Shown in pieces: positions 1-8,685 of a DNA stretch of 64,000 nucleotides. The position numbers and the translations under genes are program-made. Each line of letters begins with the position of its first letter. The stretch's first letter is position 1. Source of the stretch: JAICYJ01 sp038212095 (GTDB lineage: Bacteria > Actinomycetota > Thermoleophilia > Gaiellales > JAICJC01); assembly GCA_038212095.1 (NCBI GenBank), contig JBBQUW010000008.1, positions 1-64,000 of the forward strand, given 5' to 3'. The notes below the pieces were generated by a model. The model did no database searches. It was not told the origin of the DNA and was given only the letters and a program-made list of their open reading frames with translations.

Positions 1-474
1 GACTGGGTCTCGTACCTGACCCTCGACAGCCAGAAGCACTGGGTGCACAGCACGATCGTCGAGGTGCCGGCCAATAGCCTGGTCAAGTTCACGATCGAGA
101 ACTACGACGGCGCCAGCGGACTGCGAAACCCGCTCTGGTCGCAGCCGCGGGGCGTGGTCGGCGGAGTCGAGATCGTGGATGGAAAGTCGCTCGCCGTCGC
201 AAACCCCGACGACGCCTCGCACACCTTCGCGATCCCCGACATGGGCGTCAGCGTCGAGGTGCCCGGAGTCGCCGACAACGCTCCCAACCAGTGCTCGGTG
301 ACGCCGTGCCAGACCTCGATGGCGCACCGCACGATCACGTTCACGATCCGAACGGGCAAGCCGGGGCATTACCGCTGGCAGTGCTTCGTGCCCTGCGCGG
401 CCGGTTTCCAGAATGGCTTCGGCGGGCCGATGCAGACGGTCGGCTGGATGGACGGGTACTTGAATGTCACGTAG
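1..474 (+). CDS. CuA-like cupredoxin protein, 5'-truncated
   Basis: The reading frame is open from base 1, so the start lies outside the window; 157 codons are visible. The fold resembles the copper domain of cytochrome c oxidase subunit II. There is a His-containing SHTF segment followed by a VPG turn, and a late CFVPC (C-x3-C) followed by a distant Met. The His that normally follows the second Cys in a CuA site is not visible, so the copper site would be incomplete or different. No membrane segment is seen in the visible part. The stop codon overlaps the start of ctaC by 11 bases, so the two are probably co-translated. It may be an accessory electron-transfer or copper-delivery cupredoxin of the oxidase. 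The family assignment is inference from motif spacing. Confidence 0.75.
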   Translation, partial: DWVSYLTLDSQKHWVHSTIVEVPANSLVKFTIENYDGASGLRNPLWSQPRGVVGGVEIVDGKSLAVANPDDASHTFAIPDMGVSVEVPGVADNAPNQCSVTPCQTSMAHRTITFTIRTGKPGHYRWQCFVPCAAGFQNGFGGPMQTVGWMDGYLNVT

Positions 475-1324
475 CGCCGAGCCCTCCGGCGACGTGCACC
501 TGCGCCGGATCGCCGTGATCTGGGCGGTGCTGTCGGTGGTGGGCATGCTGGCCGTGTGGTTCGGACTCGAGCCGCACATGCCCCCAGGCGCAGCCACCGC
601 GCAGGCGCACGAGCAGCGCGAGGCGAACACGATCATCGCGATCATCCTGACCCCGATCACGCTCGGGCTGCTGGTCTTCTTCGCGTACGCCCTGACCAAC
701 TTCCGCCAACGCGGCGAGCTGCTCGAGGACGGCCCGCCCCTACACGGCGACGCCCGCATCCAGGGATTCTGGGTGGCCGGCACCGTGATCGTGGTGCTGT
801 TTTTGGCCGCCTACGGCACCTACGCGCTGTACGCCACCGAGTCGAGCGCGGCTGGCTCGGGCGGCGGCCAGGGGGCGACGCTGATCTCAGCCGCGCCGTC
901 CGACGCGCTCCAGGTGCAGGTCGTGTCGCAGCAGTGGGAGTTCACGTTCCGCTATCCGCAGTACGGCGGCGTCGAGACGACCCAGCTCGCGCTGCCGGTC
1001 GGGCGCACCGTCGTGTTCCACGTCACCTCGCTGGACGTGATCCACTCGTTCTGGGCCTACCAGCTCGGCGTCAAGGTGGACGCCGTGCCGGGCACCGAGA
1101 ACCTTGCAGACGTCACGCCTCACCAGGTCGGCACGTTCACCGTGCGCTGCGCGGAGCTGTGCGGCGTCTGGCACGGGGCGATGTCGGGCACCGGCAAGGT
1201 GCTGTCGCAGCCCGACTTCGCCACCTGGATCGCGCAGCAGCAGACCGCCAACGCGCCGGGCACGGCCAAGCTGCCGCCCTACCACAGCATCTACTTCCCC
1301 GACCCGATCGCGCGGGCGGGGTGA
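464..1324 (+). CDS. ctaC: Cytochrome c oxidase subunit II
   Basis: 286 residues. This is the membrane-anchored subunit that takes electrons from cytochrome c through the CuA centre. Membrane segments lie near residues 15-35, 55-76 and 101-123. The CuA ligands are all present: His194, then Cys229-x3-Cys233-x3-His237-x2-Met240, in CAELCGVWHGAM. Two of the three membrane segments match the usual hairpin; the first is extra, or a signal-like segment. No heme-binding CxxCH is present, so this is not the caa3 form with a fused cytochrome c. The ATG lies inside the end of the upstream cupredoxin gene, and the gene is followed after 20 bases by ctaD. Confidence 0.95.
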   Translation: MSRSAEPSGDVHLRRIAVIWAVLSVVGMLAVWFGLEPHMPPGAATAQAHEQREANTIIAIILTPITLGLLVFFAYALTNFRQRGELLEDGPPLHGDARIQGFWVAGTVIVVLFLAAYGTYALYATESSAAGSGGGQGATLISAAPSDALQVQVVSQQWEFTFRYPQYGGVETTQLALPVGRTVVFHVTSLDVIHSFWAYQLGVKVDAVPGTENLADVTPHQVGTFTVRCAELCGVWHGAMSGTGKVLSQPDFATWIAQQQTANAPGTAKLPPYHSIYFPDPIARAG

Positions 1325-1344
1325 CCAGCTCCAAGGAGCAGACC

Positions 1345-3225
1345 GTGCCACTGAGCAAACCCCGCTCGCCGCTGTATGGCGCCAACGTCTTCACCGGCGT
1401 GATCGGCGCCGCGATCGGCTTCATCATCGGTGTCTGGATCGGCAACAGGGTCGGTACGCACCTCGACTGGGTGGCCGCGATCGATCAGAACGACGTCTCG
1501 GTGTTCTCCGGCTACTCGTTCGCGACGATCGGCTTCCTGGCCGGCCTGGGCCTGCTCGGCTATCCCTTCCAGCGCATGATCGGCCGCCGGCCGCCGAACG
1601 TGGTCAAGACGCCGGCCGGCATCTGGCGCTACCTGACGGCCAACACCGACCATAAGGTGATCGGGCTTCAGTACCTGTGGGGCATCGGCGTCTTCTTCTT
1701 CATCGCCGGGCTGAACGCGATGCTGATCCGCACCAACCTGCTGCGGCCGTCGCCGCCGGTGTTCTCTCCCGGCCAGTACCTGACGATCGTCGGCCTGCAC
1801 GGCTCGATGATGGTGATGATGGTGTCCAGCATCATCCTCGGCCCGTTCGGTCACTACATGGTGCCGCTGATGATCGGCGCCCGCCGGATGGCATTCCCTC
1901 GTGTCGAGGCGCTGACGTTCTGGCTGACGCCGCTCTCGGGAGTGATCCTGATGTCCGCCATCAGCTACGGCGGCTTCCCAACTGGATGGACCGGATACCC
2001 ACCGCTGGCGCTGCAGGCAAATGCCGGCATGGACGCGTACATCTTCTCGTTCTTCCTGATTGCGGTGGCGATGGTGCTGAACGCGATCAACCTGATGGTC
2101 ACGATCATCACGATGCGCGCCCCTGGACTGAGCTGGAACCGCTTGCCGATCTTCGTCTGGAGCATGCTGGCCACCACCGTGCTGATGCTGCTGGGAGCGC
2201 CGGTGCTGGTGGCCGGGCTGCTGATGGAGGCGCTCGACCGCACCGCCAGCACGAACTTCTTCATCGCGGCGAACGGCGGCAGCCCGTTCCTGTTCGAGAA
2301 CCTGTTCTGGTTCTTCGGACATCCCGAGGTCTACATCCTGGCCCTGCCCGGGTTCGGCATCGTGCTCGAGATCCTGCCGGTGTTCGCCCGCAAGCCGCTG
2401 TGGGGCTACCGGATCGCGGTCAGCGGACTGCTGGGCGTCGCGCTGCTCTCATTCATGGTCTGGCAGCACCACCTGTTCGTCAGCGGCATCAACTCGAACC
2501 TGCGGCCGTTCTACATGCTGACCACCGAGCTGATCTCGGTGCCGACCGGGTTCGTCTTCCTGGCCGGCATGGGGACGCTGTGGCGGGCGCGGATCCGCTA
2601 CTCGGTACCGATGCTGTTCTCGCTGGCCTTCTTCTTCAACTTCCTGATCGGCGGACTCTCGGGCGTGTTCCTCTCCGACGTGCCCAGCGACGTCTCGCTG
2701 CACGGCAGCTACTTCGTGATGGCGCACTTCCACTACACGATCATGGGCGGCCTGATCTTCGCCTTCTTCGCCGGGCTCTACTACTGGCTGCCCAAGATGA
2801 ACGGGCTGCAGCTGGACGAGCGGCTGGCCAAGATCCACTTCTGGACGATGTTCATCTCGTTCAACTCGACCTTCCTGCCGCTGTTCGCGCTGGGCATCAT
2901 GGGCATGCCCCGCCGCGTCTCGACCTACGAGCCGCGATTCCAGTTCCTGAACGACTGGGTCTCGGTGTCGGCGTTCGTGCTGGGCTGCTCGATGCTGGTG
3001 TTCCTGGCCAACCTGGTCTGGTCGCTCGGCTTCGCCCGCCGCCCGGCCGCGTCCAATCCGTGGCACTCGCGCGGGCTGGAGTGGCAGGTGCCGACGCCGG
3101 TGCCGCTGGAGAACTTCGATGAGGTGCCGACCATCCTGGCCGGTCCCTACGAGTACGGCGACGCCCAGGCGCTGCCGGTGGCGCGGCTGTCCGGCGGCGT
3201 GATCCCCGCGACCGCAGGAGATTGA
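1345..3225 (+). CDS. ctaD: Cytochrome c oxidase subunit I
   Basis: 626 residues; the catalytic heme a/a3-CuB subunit of a heme-copper oxidase that reduces O2 and pumps protons. His152 (heme a ligand), the GHPEVY motif with His326 and Tyr330 (CuB ligand and cross-linked Tyr), His375-His376 (CuB) and the HFH pair at 461/463 (hemes a3 and a) are all visible. The Glu of GHPEV places it in the A1-type family. An N-terminal extension of about 95 residues carries two added membrane segments (about 15-33 and 58-75). The GTG at 1345 was chosen because AAGGAG lies six bases upstream; a GTG at 1321 overlapping the ctaC stop is the alternative. Confidence 0.96.
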   Translation: MPLSKPRSPLYGANVFTGVIGAAIGFIIGVWIGNRVGTHLDWVAAIDQNDVSVFSGYSFATIGFLAGLGLLGYPFQRMIGRRPPNVVKTPAGIWRYLTANTDHKVIGLQYLWGIGVFFFIAGLNAMLIRTNLLRPSPPVFSPGQYLTIVGLHGSMMVMMVSSIILGPFGHYMVPLMIGARRMAFPRVEALTFWLTPLSGVILMSAISYGGFPTGWTGYPPLALQANAGMDAYIFSFFLIAVAMVLNAINLMVTIITMRAPGLSWNRLPIFVWSMLATTVLMLLGAPVLVAGLLMEALDRTASTNFFIAANGGSPFLFENLFWFFGHPEVYILALPGFGIVLEILPVFARKPLWGYRIAVSGLLGVALLSFMVWQHHLFVSGINSNLRPFYMLTTELISVPTGFVFLAGMGTLWRARIRYSVPMLFSLAFFFNFLIGGLSGVFLSDVPSDVSLHGSYFVMAHFHYTIMGGLIFAFFAGLYYWLPKMNGLQLDERLAKIHFWTMFISFNSTFLPLFALGIMGMPRRVSTYEPRFQFLNDWVSVSAFVLGCSMLVFLANLVWSLGFARRPAASNPWHSRGLEWQVPTPVPLENFDEVPTILAGPYEYGDAQALPVARLSGGVIPATAGD

Positions 3226-3227
3226 TG

Positions 3228-3782
3228 ATGGCCGTCACGACCGAGATCACCACCGACGCCACGACGGCACGGGCGCGCTTCGTCGCCGCCCGGCTGCTGG
3301 TGGCAGGCGACGCATTCTTCTTCCTCGGCTTCCTCTTCGCCTACCTCTACCTGCGCGCGCTGAACAGCAATGGCAGATGGCATCCCGCCCACACCGACCC
3401 CTCGATCGCGCTGGGCACGGTGGCGGTGGTCGCGGTGGTGGCGGCCGGGGTGACGATGCAGCTGCTGGGTGGGCGCAGCCAGCGGCAGGCCGCGGGCATC
3501 TCGCTGGCGCTGGTGCTGGTGGCGACCGTCTGCTGGGGCATCCAGCTGTTCAACCCCGGATTCTCTCCCAGCCATGGCGGCGGCTACGGCGCGGTGTTCG
3601 TCGGCTTCTCGGCCGCCATGCTGGCCCACATGCTGGGCGCGGCGTACTGGCTGGAGACGATCGCGGTCGACTCGTCAGCCAGCAGCGACCAGCTGGTCAA
3701 TGAGACGCGCGCGGCGACCGTGTTCGTCTCGTTCCTCACCGGCGTCGCGGTCATCGCCTACATCCTGATCTACCTGGTGTGA
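3228..3782 (+). CDS. ctaE: Cytochrome c oxidase subunit III
   Basis: 184 residues with five predicted membrane segments, the usual size for the short bacterial subunit III that stabilises subunit I. Family features include a first helix rich in Phe and Gly (FFFLGFLFAYLYLR), a GFSAAMLAHMLG helix and a C-terminal hydrophobic helix. Two ATG codons lie side by side at 3225 and 3228. The second is preferred because AGGAG at 3216-3220 is seven bases upstream of it, but four from the first. The gene directly follows the ctaD stop and its own stop overlaps the next start (GTGA). Confidence 0.92.
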   Translation: MAVTTEITTDATTARARFVAARLLVAGDAFFFLGFLFAYLYLRALNSNGRWHPAHTDPSIALGTVAVVAVVAAGVTMQLLGGRSQRQAAGISLALVLVATVCWGIQLFNPGFSPSHGGGYGAVFVGFSAAMLAHMLGAAYWLETIAVDSSASSDQLVNETRAATVFVSFLTGVAVIAYILIYLV

Positions 3783-4651
3783 CCGTGGCGATAGGCGCGC
3801 AGAGCGCGATCCCGATCGTCGCTGTTCTCGTCGCGGGGGGGCTGTACTGGGCGGGATGGCGTCGGCGAGTGCGGCCGACCAGCGGCCGCGACCTGCGGTC
3901 GCGCCGGCTGCGCGCGGCCGCGTTCGTGACTGCGCTGACGGTGACGCTGGTGGCGCTGGTGGGGCTCGACTCGCCCGCCGACCATGGCTTCTGGCCGCAC
4001 ATGGTGCAGCACGTGCTGCTGATCACGGTGGTCGCTCCGCTGCTGGTGCTGGCGGAGCCCTGGAGCATGATGTGGCGGCCCCTGCCGCTGGCCGGCCGTC
4101 GCGCGGTGGCTGGGTGGGTGGCGCGCGACCGGCGTGCGGCCGGGCTGCGTGCACTGGGCCGGCTGCTGGGCCGGCCGGGGCCTGCGCTGGGGGTCTCGAT
4201 CGCGACCCTCTGGCTGTGGCATCTGCCCGCCGCATACGACCTTGCGCTGCGAAATCGGGCCGTGCACGACCTGGAGCACCTGACGATGCTGGCCGGCGCG
4301 GTGCTGCTGTGGGAACAGGTGATCGACACGGCGCCGCTGAGGCCTCGGCTGGACGCGATCGAGCGCGCGCTGTACGTCTCGGCTGCGACAGTGTCGGGCT
4401 GGCTGCTGGCCGCACTGCTCGCCTACTGGCCGACGCCGCTGTATGCCGCCTACGTCGCGTCCAGCCACCGGCCGGGCAGCGTCTCGGCGCTGGCCGACCA
4501 GCAGCTGGCGGCCGGCATCATGTGGGGGCCGGGATCGCTGGCGTACTCGGTGGCAGTATTCTGGCTGATATACGTCTGGCTGTCCGACGATCGCCCCCGG
4601 CGGCGCGGTCTGCTGGTGCGATCGGTCTCGTTACGAGAGAAGGGAGCCTGA
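3779..4651 (+). CDS. ctaG: CtaG-type cytochrome c oxidase assembly membrane protein
   Basis: 290 residues, with about seven membrane segments. It matches the Caa3_CtaG family of Gram-positive oxidase assembly factors, unrelated to proteobacterial Cox11/CtaG. Landmarks are the HMVQHVLL segment with two His near residue 65-70, WLWHLP, an HDLEH segment and the terminal GIMWGPGS helix. The family is thought to help deliver copper or form the CuB site, and the conserved His/Met residues could bind copper. Its GTG start overlaps the ctaE stop by four bases, and the stop is directly followed by the ATG of a tiny membrane protein. Confidence 0.88.
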   Translation: MTVAIGAQSAIPIVAVLVAGGLYWAGWRRRVRPTSGRDLRSRRLRAAAFVTALTVTLVALVGLDSPADHGFWPHMVQHVLLITVVAPLLVLAEPWSMMWRPLPLAGRRAVAGWVARDRRAAGLRALGRLLGRPGPALGVSIATLWLWHLPAAYDLALRNRAVHDLEHLTMLAGAVLLWEQVIDTAPLRPRLDAIERALYVSAATVSGWLLAALLAYWPTPLYAAYVASSHRPGSVSALADQQLAAGIMWGPGSLAYSVAVFWLIYVWLSDDRPRRRGLLVRSVSLREKGA

Positions 4652-4774
4652 ATGGTGATCTTTGATGTTCCTGCCGACGTCACGACCGGAGGTGTGCTGA
4701 CGCTGGTCGTGCCGCTGGGGATGTTGCTGTTCGTGATGCTGTGGGCGTGGTCGCTACGGGGCCGCATTCCGTGA
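4652..4774 (+). CDS. 40-residue single-span membrane protein in oxidase operon
   Basis: A very small gene. The ATG abuts the stop of the ctaG-like gene, with AGGGAG at 4641-4646 five bases upstream. The TGA at 4772-4774 overlaps the GTG of the SCO gene. The product has a short polar N-terminus, one membrane helix of about 22 residues (GVLTLVVPLGMLLFVMLWAW) and a short Arg-containing tail. Size and topology resemble small oxidase subunits such as CcoQ or subunit-IV-like proteins, but no sequence family is recognised. The perfect fit between two overlapping neighbours and the good ribosome-binding site are the evidence for translation. Confidence 0.65.
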   Translation: MVIFDVPADVTTGGVLTLVVPLGMLLFVMLWAWSLRGRIP

Positions 4775-5388
4775 CAGCGCGCCGCGCGCTGATCGCGATC
4801 GGCGTCCTGCTCGCCGTGTGCGGGGCGACCGCCGCTGTGGCGTCGACCCGCGGCGGCGGCGCTGCTGCAGCCGCGCCGCCGCTGCGCGGCGACGCGGTGT
4901 GGGCGCCGGGCACGCGGGCTGCGCCCGGCTTCGACCTGACCGACCAGCGCGGTCGCCCGGTCTCGCTGGACTCGCTGCGCGGCACGCCGCTGATGGTGGT
5001 GTTCCTGGACTCCAAGTGCCGCACCATCTGTCCGGTGGTCGGGCGCCAGTTGGGCGCCGCCGAGCGGCGGCTCAGCCACCCGGTGCGCCTGGTGACGATC
5101 AGCGTGGACACCGGCGACAGTCCCGCCAGCGTGCGGACGGCGACCCGCGAGTGGCGTTGGAGCGGTGACTGGACGTGGCTGATGGGCACCCACGCCCAGC
5201 TCAGCCCGGTGTGGCGGGCGTACGGCATCAGCGTGCGACCGACGGCCAAGGACATCACCCACTCGCTGGCCGTCTACCTTATCGACGCGAACGGAAATGA
5301 GCGGGCGGGCTTCCTGCAGCCGCTGGCAATGCCCGATCTGCTGCGCGACCTTCGGTTACTCCAGGCGGAGGCGGCCGGCGGTGCCTGA
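4771..5388 (+). CDS. SCO1/SenC family copper chaperone
   Basis: 205 residues. SCO proteins are membrane-anchored thioredoxin-fold proteins that load copper into the CuA site of subunit II. An N-terminal helix (about 6-24) anchors it, followed by a low-complexity linker and the domain. The copper ligands are visible: Cys83-x3-Cys87 (KCRTICP) and His164 (THSLAVYLID). The GTG at 4771 overlaps the upstream 40-residue gene (GTGA); an in-frame GTG at 4741 would lie inside that gene and is less likely. Its place between oxidase genes and ctaB fits CuA assembly. Confidence 0.9.
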   Translation: MTARRALIAIGVLLAVCGATAAVASTRGGGAAAAAPPLRGDAVWAPGTRAAPGFDLTDQRGRPVSLDSLRGTPLMVVFLDSKCRTICPVVGRQLGAAERRLSHPVRLVTISVDTGDSPASVRTATREWRWSGDWTWLMGTHAQLSPVWRAYGISVRPTAKDITHSLAVYLIDANGNERAGFLQPLAMPDLLRDLRLLQAEAAGGA

Positions 5389-6595
5389 GCGACCGAGCAC
5401 GTGGCTTCAACTGACCACCTTTGCGACAGCGCTGGGCGCGCTGCTGGTCGTCGTATCAGCAGTCGAGGGTCTAGGCGTGGCGCATCGCGTGCTGGCTGGG
5501 CTGAGCGTCGCTCCGGCGGTGGCGGTGGCCGCGGTGGCGTGGTGGTGGCGACCGGCGCTGCGGGGGGCGTCCAGCGCGACGCTGGGACTGCTGCTGGCGG
5601 CAGCCGGCTCGGGAGCGCTGACGTCCCAGATCGGTAGCTCCGCGGCTCTTCACGGGACACACGTCACGCTGGCGGCGCTGGCCTTCGCATCGGCCTCCCT
5701 GACCGCAGTGCGGGCCGGCCTGCCCGCCAGGCCCGAGGGAAGCCTGCGCGACCACATCACGCTGACCAAGCCGCGTATCATGTCGCTGCTGCTGGTGACC
5801 GCAGCGTGCGCCATGATCACGGCCGACCGCGGCATGCCCGCCGCCGGCCTGTTCCTGGCCACGATGGCCGGCCTTGCGCTCTCGGCCGGTGGTGCCAGCG
5901 CACTCAACCACGTGCTCGACCGCGACCTCGACCGGCGGATGAAGCGCACCGCCCAGCGGCCGGTCGCGGCCGGGCGGATCTCGCCCGCCCGTGCGGCCGA
6001 GTTCGGCCTCGCCCTCTCGGCGGCCTCGTTCGTGCTGCTGGCCTCGGCCGTCAACCTGCTGACGGCGGTGCTGTGCCTGTCGGGCAACCTGTTCTACGTG
6101 CTGATCTACACCTTCTGGCTCAAGCGCCGCACAGAGCAGAACATCGTCATCGGCGGGGCCGCCGGGGCCATCCCGCCGCTGGTGGGATGGGCGGCCGCCA
6201 CCAACAGCCTCAGCCTGGCAGCGGTGCTGCTATTCCTGATCGTGTTCCTATGGACGCCTCCGCACTTCTGGGCGCTGGCGCTGATGATCCGCCGCGACTA
6301 CGCGCGCGCGGCCGTGCCGATGCTGCCGGTCACCCAGGGCACCCGGCGCACCACCAACGGCATCGTGCTCTACACGGTGGCGCTGATCGCGGTCGCCGTC
6401 GCGCTGGGTCCGGCTGCCGACCTGGGCTGGGCCTACCAGGCGCCGGCCGGGATCGCGGGGGCGGCGTTCCTGGTGCTGGCGGTGGCGGTACGCCGCACGC
6501 CGACCGTGGCCGGCGCCAGCCGGCTGTTCCGCTTCTCGTTGCTGTACCTCGCGGTCGTGTTCGCAGCCGCCGCGCTGGCCGCTGCGCTGGCCTGA
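5381..6595 (+). CDS. ctaB: Heme O synthase with N-terminal half-CtaA-like domain
   Basis: 404 residues, about 100 longer than usual. Residues from about 125 onward are a UbiA-type protoheme IX farnesyltransferase: DHITLTKPR start, N176-x3-D180-x3-D184 (NHVLDRDLD) for the prenyl diphosphate-Mg site, a YTFWLKRRT loop and TPPHFWALA. It makes heme O for the aa3 oxidase. Residues 1-115 hold about four extra membrane helices with AHR (His35) and LHGTH (His91/His94), patterned like one half of heme A synthase CtaA. GTG at 5381 is chosen; it overlaps the SCO gene by eight bases. The gene ends five bases before the convergent GH4 gene. Confidence 0.9.
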   Translation: MPERPSTWLQLTTFATALGALLVVVSAVEGLGVAHRVLAGLSVAPAVAVAAVAWWWRPALRGASSATLGLLLAAAGSGALTSQIGSSAALHGTHVTLAALAFASASLTAVRAGLPARPEGSLRDHITLTKPRIMSLLLVTAACAMITADRGMPAAGLFLATMAGLALSAGGASALNHVLDRDLDRRMKRTAQRPVAAGRISPARAAEFGLALSAASFVLLASAVNLLTAVLCLSGNLFYVLIYTFWLKRRTEQNIVIGGAAGAIPPLVGWAAATNSLSLAAVLLFLIVFLWTPPHFWALALMIRRDYARAAVPMLPVTQGTRRTTNGIVLYTVALIAVAVALGPAADLGWAYQAPAGIAGAAFLVLAVAVRRTPTVAGASRLFRFSLLYLAVVFAAAALAAALA

Positions 6596-6599
6596 AAGG

Positions 6600-7943
6600 T
6601 CACACGGCGGCGGCCTCAAACAGCGGCAGCCAGCGGCGGTTGGCCTCGAGCATCTCGTCCAGCAGCGCCTGCGTCTGGTCGAGGTCGAGGTTCGCCTGCA
6701 GGGTCGGGTCGAGCAGGAAGGCGTGCAGCGCCGCCTGACGGTCGCCGCTGAGCGCGGCTTTGACCACGTGCCGCTGGAAGTTGAAGTAGTGGTTCAGGTG
6801 CGCTGCCAGCGCCTCGGGCAGCGGCCCGGTCTGGATCGGGCGGATGCCGTATGCGTTGATCTGGGCGTTGACCTCGACGATCGCGTCATCCGGCAGGTTG
6901 GGGATGGTGCCCTTGTTGAGCGCGTTCACCACCCGCGTGATGTTGCCGTTGTCGACGATCGCCTCGATGATCTCGATTACCTCGATGCCCTCGTCCTCGT
7001 CGCCCTTGGGCAGGTCAGCCAGGGTGACCGGGCCGGCGTCGGGCGCCGTCCAGGTCGCGGCCAACTGCTCCAGCCCCTGCACACGCGCCTTCTCGTAGGC
7101 CATGTCGTGGGTGGTGATGCCGTAGCGCATGGCGACGCCCTGGGCGGTGCCCGCGTAGGGCGCCTCCAGCCGCTGCATCTGGGGGAAGAACTCGGTCCAG
7201 TGCGACCAGCAGTAGGGCAGCACACCGTACGTCTCGAGCGCCCAGCGAACGATCGGCTCGGTGGCACGCTGCCGCACCAGCGGCATCGCATCGGTGCCGT
7301 CGGTCAGCCGCAGCTGCTGGATCGAGGCGCAGTGGTTGATGCCGGCCACCACAGGCGGCATCGCGATCATCTCAGGCTCGACACCCGCCATCTCGGCCAG
7401 CCACTCGCGGCTGCTGGGATGGCCCGTGCACGAGCACAGCGCGTAGGACCTGACGTCCGGCGCCGCCGCCCGCATCGCCAGCGCCTCGATCGGCGCCGGG
7501 TTGGTGTAGTTGAAGATCCAGGCGTCCGGCGCGACCTCGGCCGCGTTGCGGGCGACCTCGGCCAGCACCGGCGCGTTACGGAATGCGCGCATGATGCCGC
7601 CGGGTCCGATCGAGTCGCCGACGTGCATCACCACGCCGTAGCGGCCGGGAATCTCGAGGTCGTTCGCCCACGCGTCCATGCCGCCGACCGAGATGGCCGC
7701 GATCACGAAGTCCGCGCCCACGAGCGACGCTCGCTGATCGGTCGTGCTGTCCACCGTCAGCGCGCTGTTCTCACTGACAATCAGCTTGTCGGCCAGCGAC
7801 CGCATCACGCCCAGCCGGCCCTCGTCGACGTCCATCAGGGTGACCGCAGCGCCTCCCAGCGCTGTCGACTGCATCAGCCTGCGGATCAGCAGCGGCACGA
7901 AGCTGCTGCTGCCGCCGCCGATGATGGTGACCTTAAGTGGCAT
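6600..7943 (-). CDS. Glycoside hydrolase family 4 protein
   Basis: 447 residues, normal for GH4 enzymes, which cleave alpha- or beta-glycosides by an NAD+- and Mn2+-dependent redox-elimination mechanism. The N-terminus is a Rossmann GGGSSS motif followed by an acidic strand end (MDVDEGR). The NYTNP segment, the Cys of SCTGHP and the His of GINHCA are the expected sugar- and metal-binding elements. Closest in style to the alpha-glucosidase/alpha-galacturonidase branch, but substrate cannot be told from motifs. GAGGAGA precedes the ATG. It is the last gene of a leftward group with an SDR and a copper amine oxidase. Confidence 0.88.
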   Translation of the reverse strand: MPLKVTIIGGGSSSFVPLLIRRLMQSTALGGAAVTLMDVDEGRLGVMRSLADKLIVSENSALTVDSTTDQRASLVGADFVIAAISVGGMDAWANDLEIPGRYGVVMHVGDSIGPGGIMRAFRNAPVLAEVARNAAEVAPDAWIFNYTNPAPIEALAMRAAAPDVRSYALCSCTGHPSSREWLAEMAGVEPEMIAMPPVVAGINHCASIQQLRLTDGTDAMPLVRQRATEPIVRWALETYGVLPYCWSHWTEFFPQMQRLEAPYAGTAQGVAMRYGITTHDMAYEKARVQGLEQLAATWTAPDAGPVTLADLPKGDEDEGIEVIEIIEAIVDNGNITRVVNALNKGTIPNLPDDAIVEVNAQINAYGIRPIQTGPLPEALAAHLNHYFNFQRHVVKAALSGDRQAALHAFLLDPTLQANLDLDQTQALLDEMLEANRRWLPLFEAAAV

Positions 7944-7967
7944 GAAATCTCCTCGGACTGCGGGTGG

Positions 7968-8675
7968 TCAGTTCATGGAATCGTCGGACATGGGCAGGAT
8001 CGTCGTCTCGAGCACTCGGTGCGTACGCGGCCGCGTGACCGCGTGCACCACGGCCTCGGCGATCTCCTCCGGGCGCATCATCTCGGCCAGGTCCGCATCG
8101 CCCGGGTTACGGCCACGGCCCATCGCGAACTCGGTCTCGACTCCGCCGGGGGCGATCGTCGAACAGCGCACGCCGCGGCGGTACAGCTCATGGTCGAGCG
8201 AGCGCATGAAGCCGACCTGGGCGAACTTGGATGCGGCGTAGACCGCCTCGCCCTCGGGGCCGCGCTGCCCCGCCACCGAGGCCACGACCACCAGGTCGGC
8301 AGCGCTGCTCTTGAGCAGGTGCGGCAGCCCGGCTCGGACCGTGTAGAGCAGTCCCTTGACGTTGGTGTCGACCATCTCCTCGAGATGCTCGGGGGCGAGG
8401 TCGAGGAAGTCGCCATAGGCGCCGACGCCTGCGTTGGCGACAAGGATGTCGAGTCCGCCCAGCAGCTCGACGCTGTCGCCGACCACGCGCTCGAGCTGCG
8501 CGGGGTCGCGCACGTCGCAGGCGAACGCCAGCGAGTCGGCGATGCCCAGATCGTCGCCACGCCGAGACAGCAGGACGACCCGCGCCCCGGCCGCTGCCAG
8601 CAGCCTGGCGGTGGCGGCGCCGATACCGCTACTCGCTCCGGTCACCAGCGCGACTCTTCCCTCGACAGTGCTCAC
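7968..8675 (-). CDS. SDR family NAD(P)-dependent oxidoreductase
   Basis: 235 residues, a classical short-chain dehydrogenase. TGASSGIG near the N-terminus binds the cofactor, NAG (NAGVGAYG) stabilises the sheet, and the catalytic Ser (VASVAG) and YAASK are present. The acceptor or alcohol substrate is unknown. The GTG at 8675 is chosen because AAGGGG lies just upstream and the TGxxxGxG motif then begins about ten residues in. The start is 10 bases downstream of the amine oxidase stop on the same strand, so the two are probably co-transcribed; the enzyme might process the aldehyde the oxidase makes, or a sugar. Confidence 0.9.
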   Translation of the reverse strand: MSTVEGRVALVTGASSGIGAATARLLAAAGARVVLLSRRGDDLGIADSLAFACDVRDPAQLERVVGDSVELLGGLDILVANAGVGAYGDFLDLAPEHLEEMVDTNVKGLLYTVRAGLPHLLKSSAADLVVVASVAGQRGPEGEAVYAASKFAQVGFMRSLDHELYRRGVRCSTIAPGGVETEFAMGRGRNPGDADLAEMMRPEEIAEAVVHAVTRPRTHRVLETTILPMSDDSMN

Positions 8676-8685
8676 AGGCGCCCCT

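Noticed and set aside
556..1344. Open frame running upstream of ctaD through ctaC
   Set aside because: It is the ctaC gene read in another frame; composition is Arg/Ala-rich and the real ctaD start has a good ribosome-binding site at 1345.
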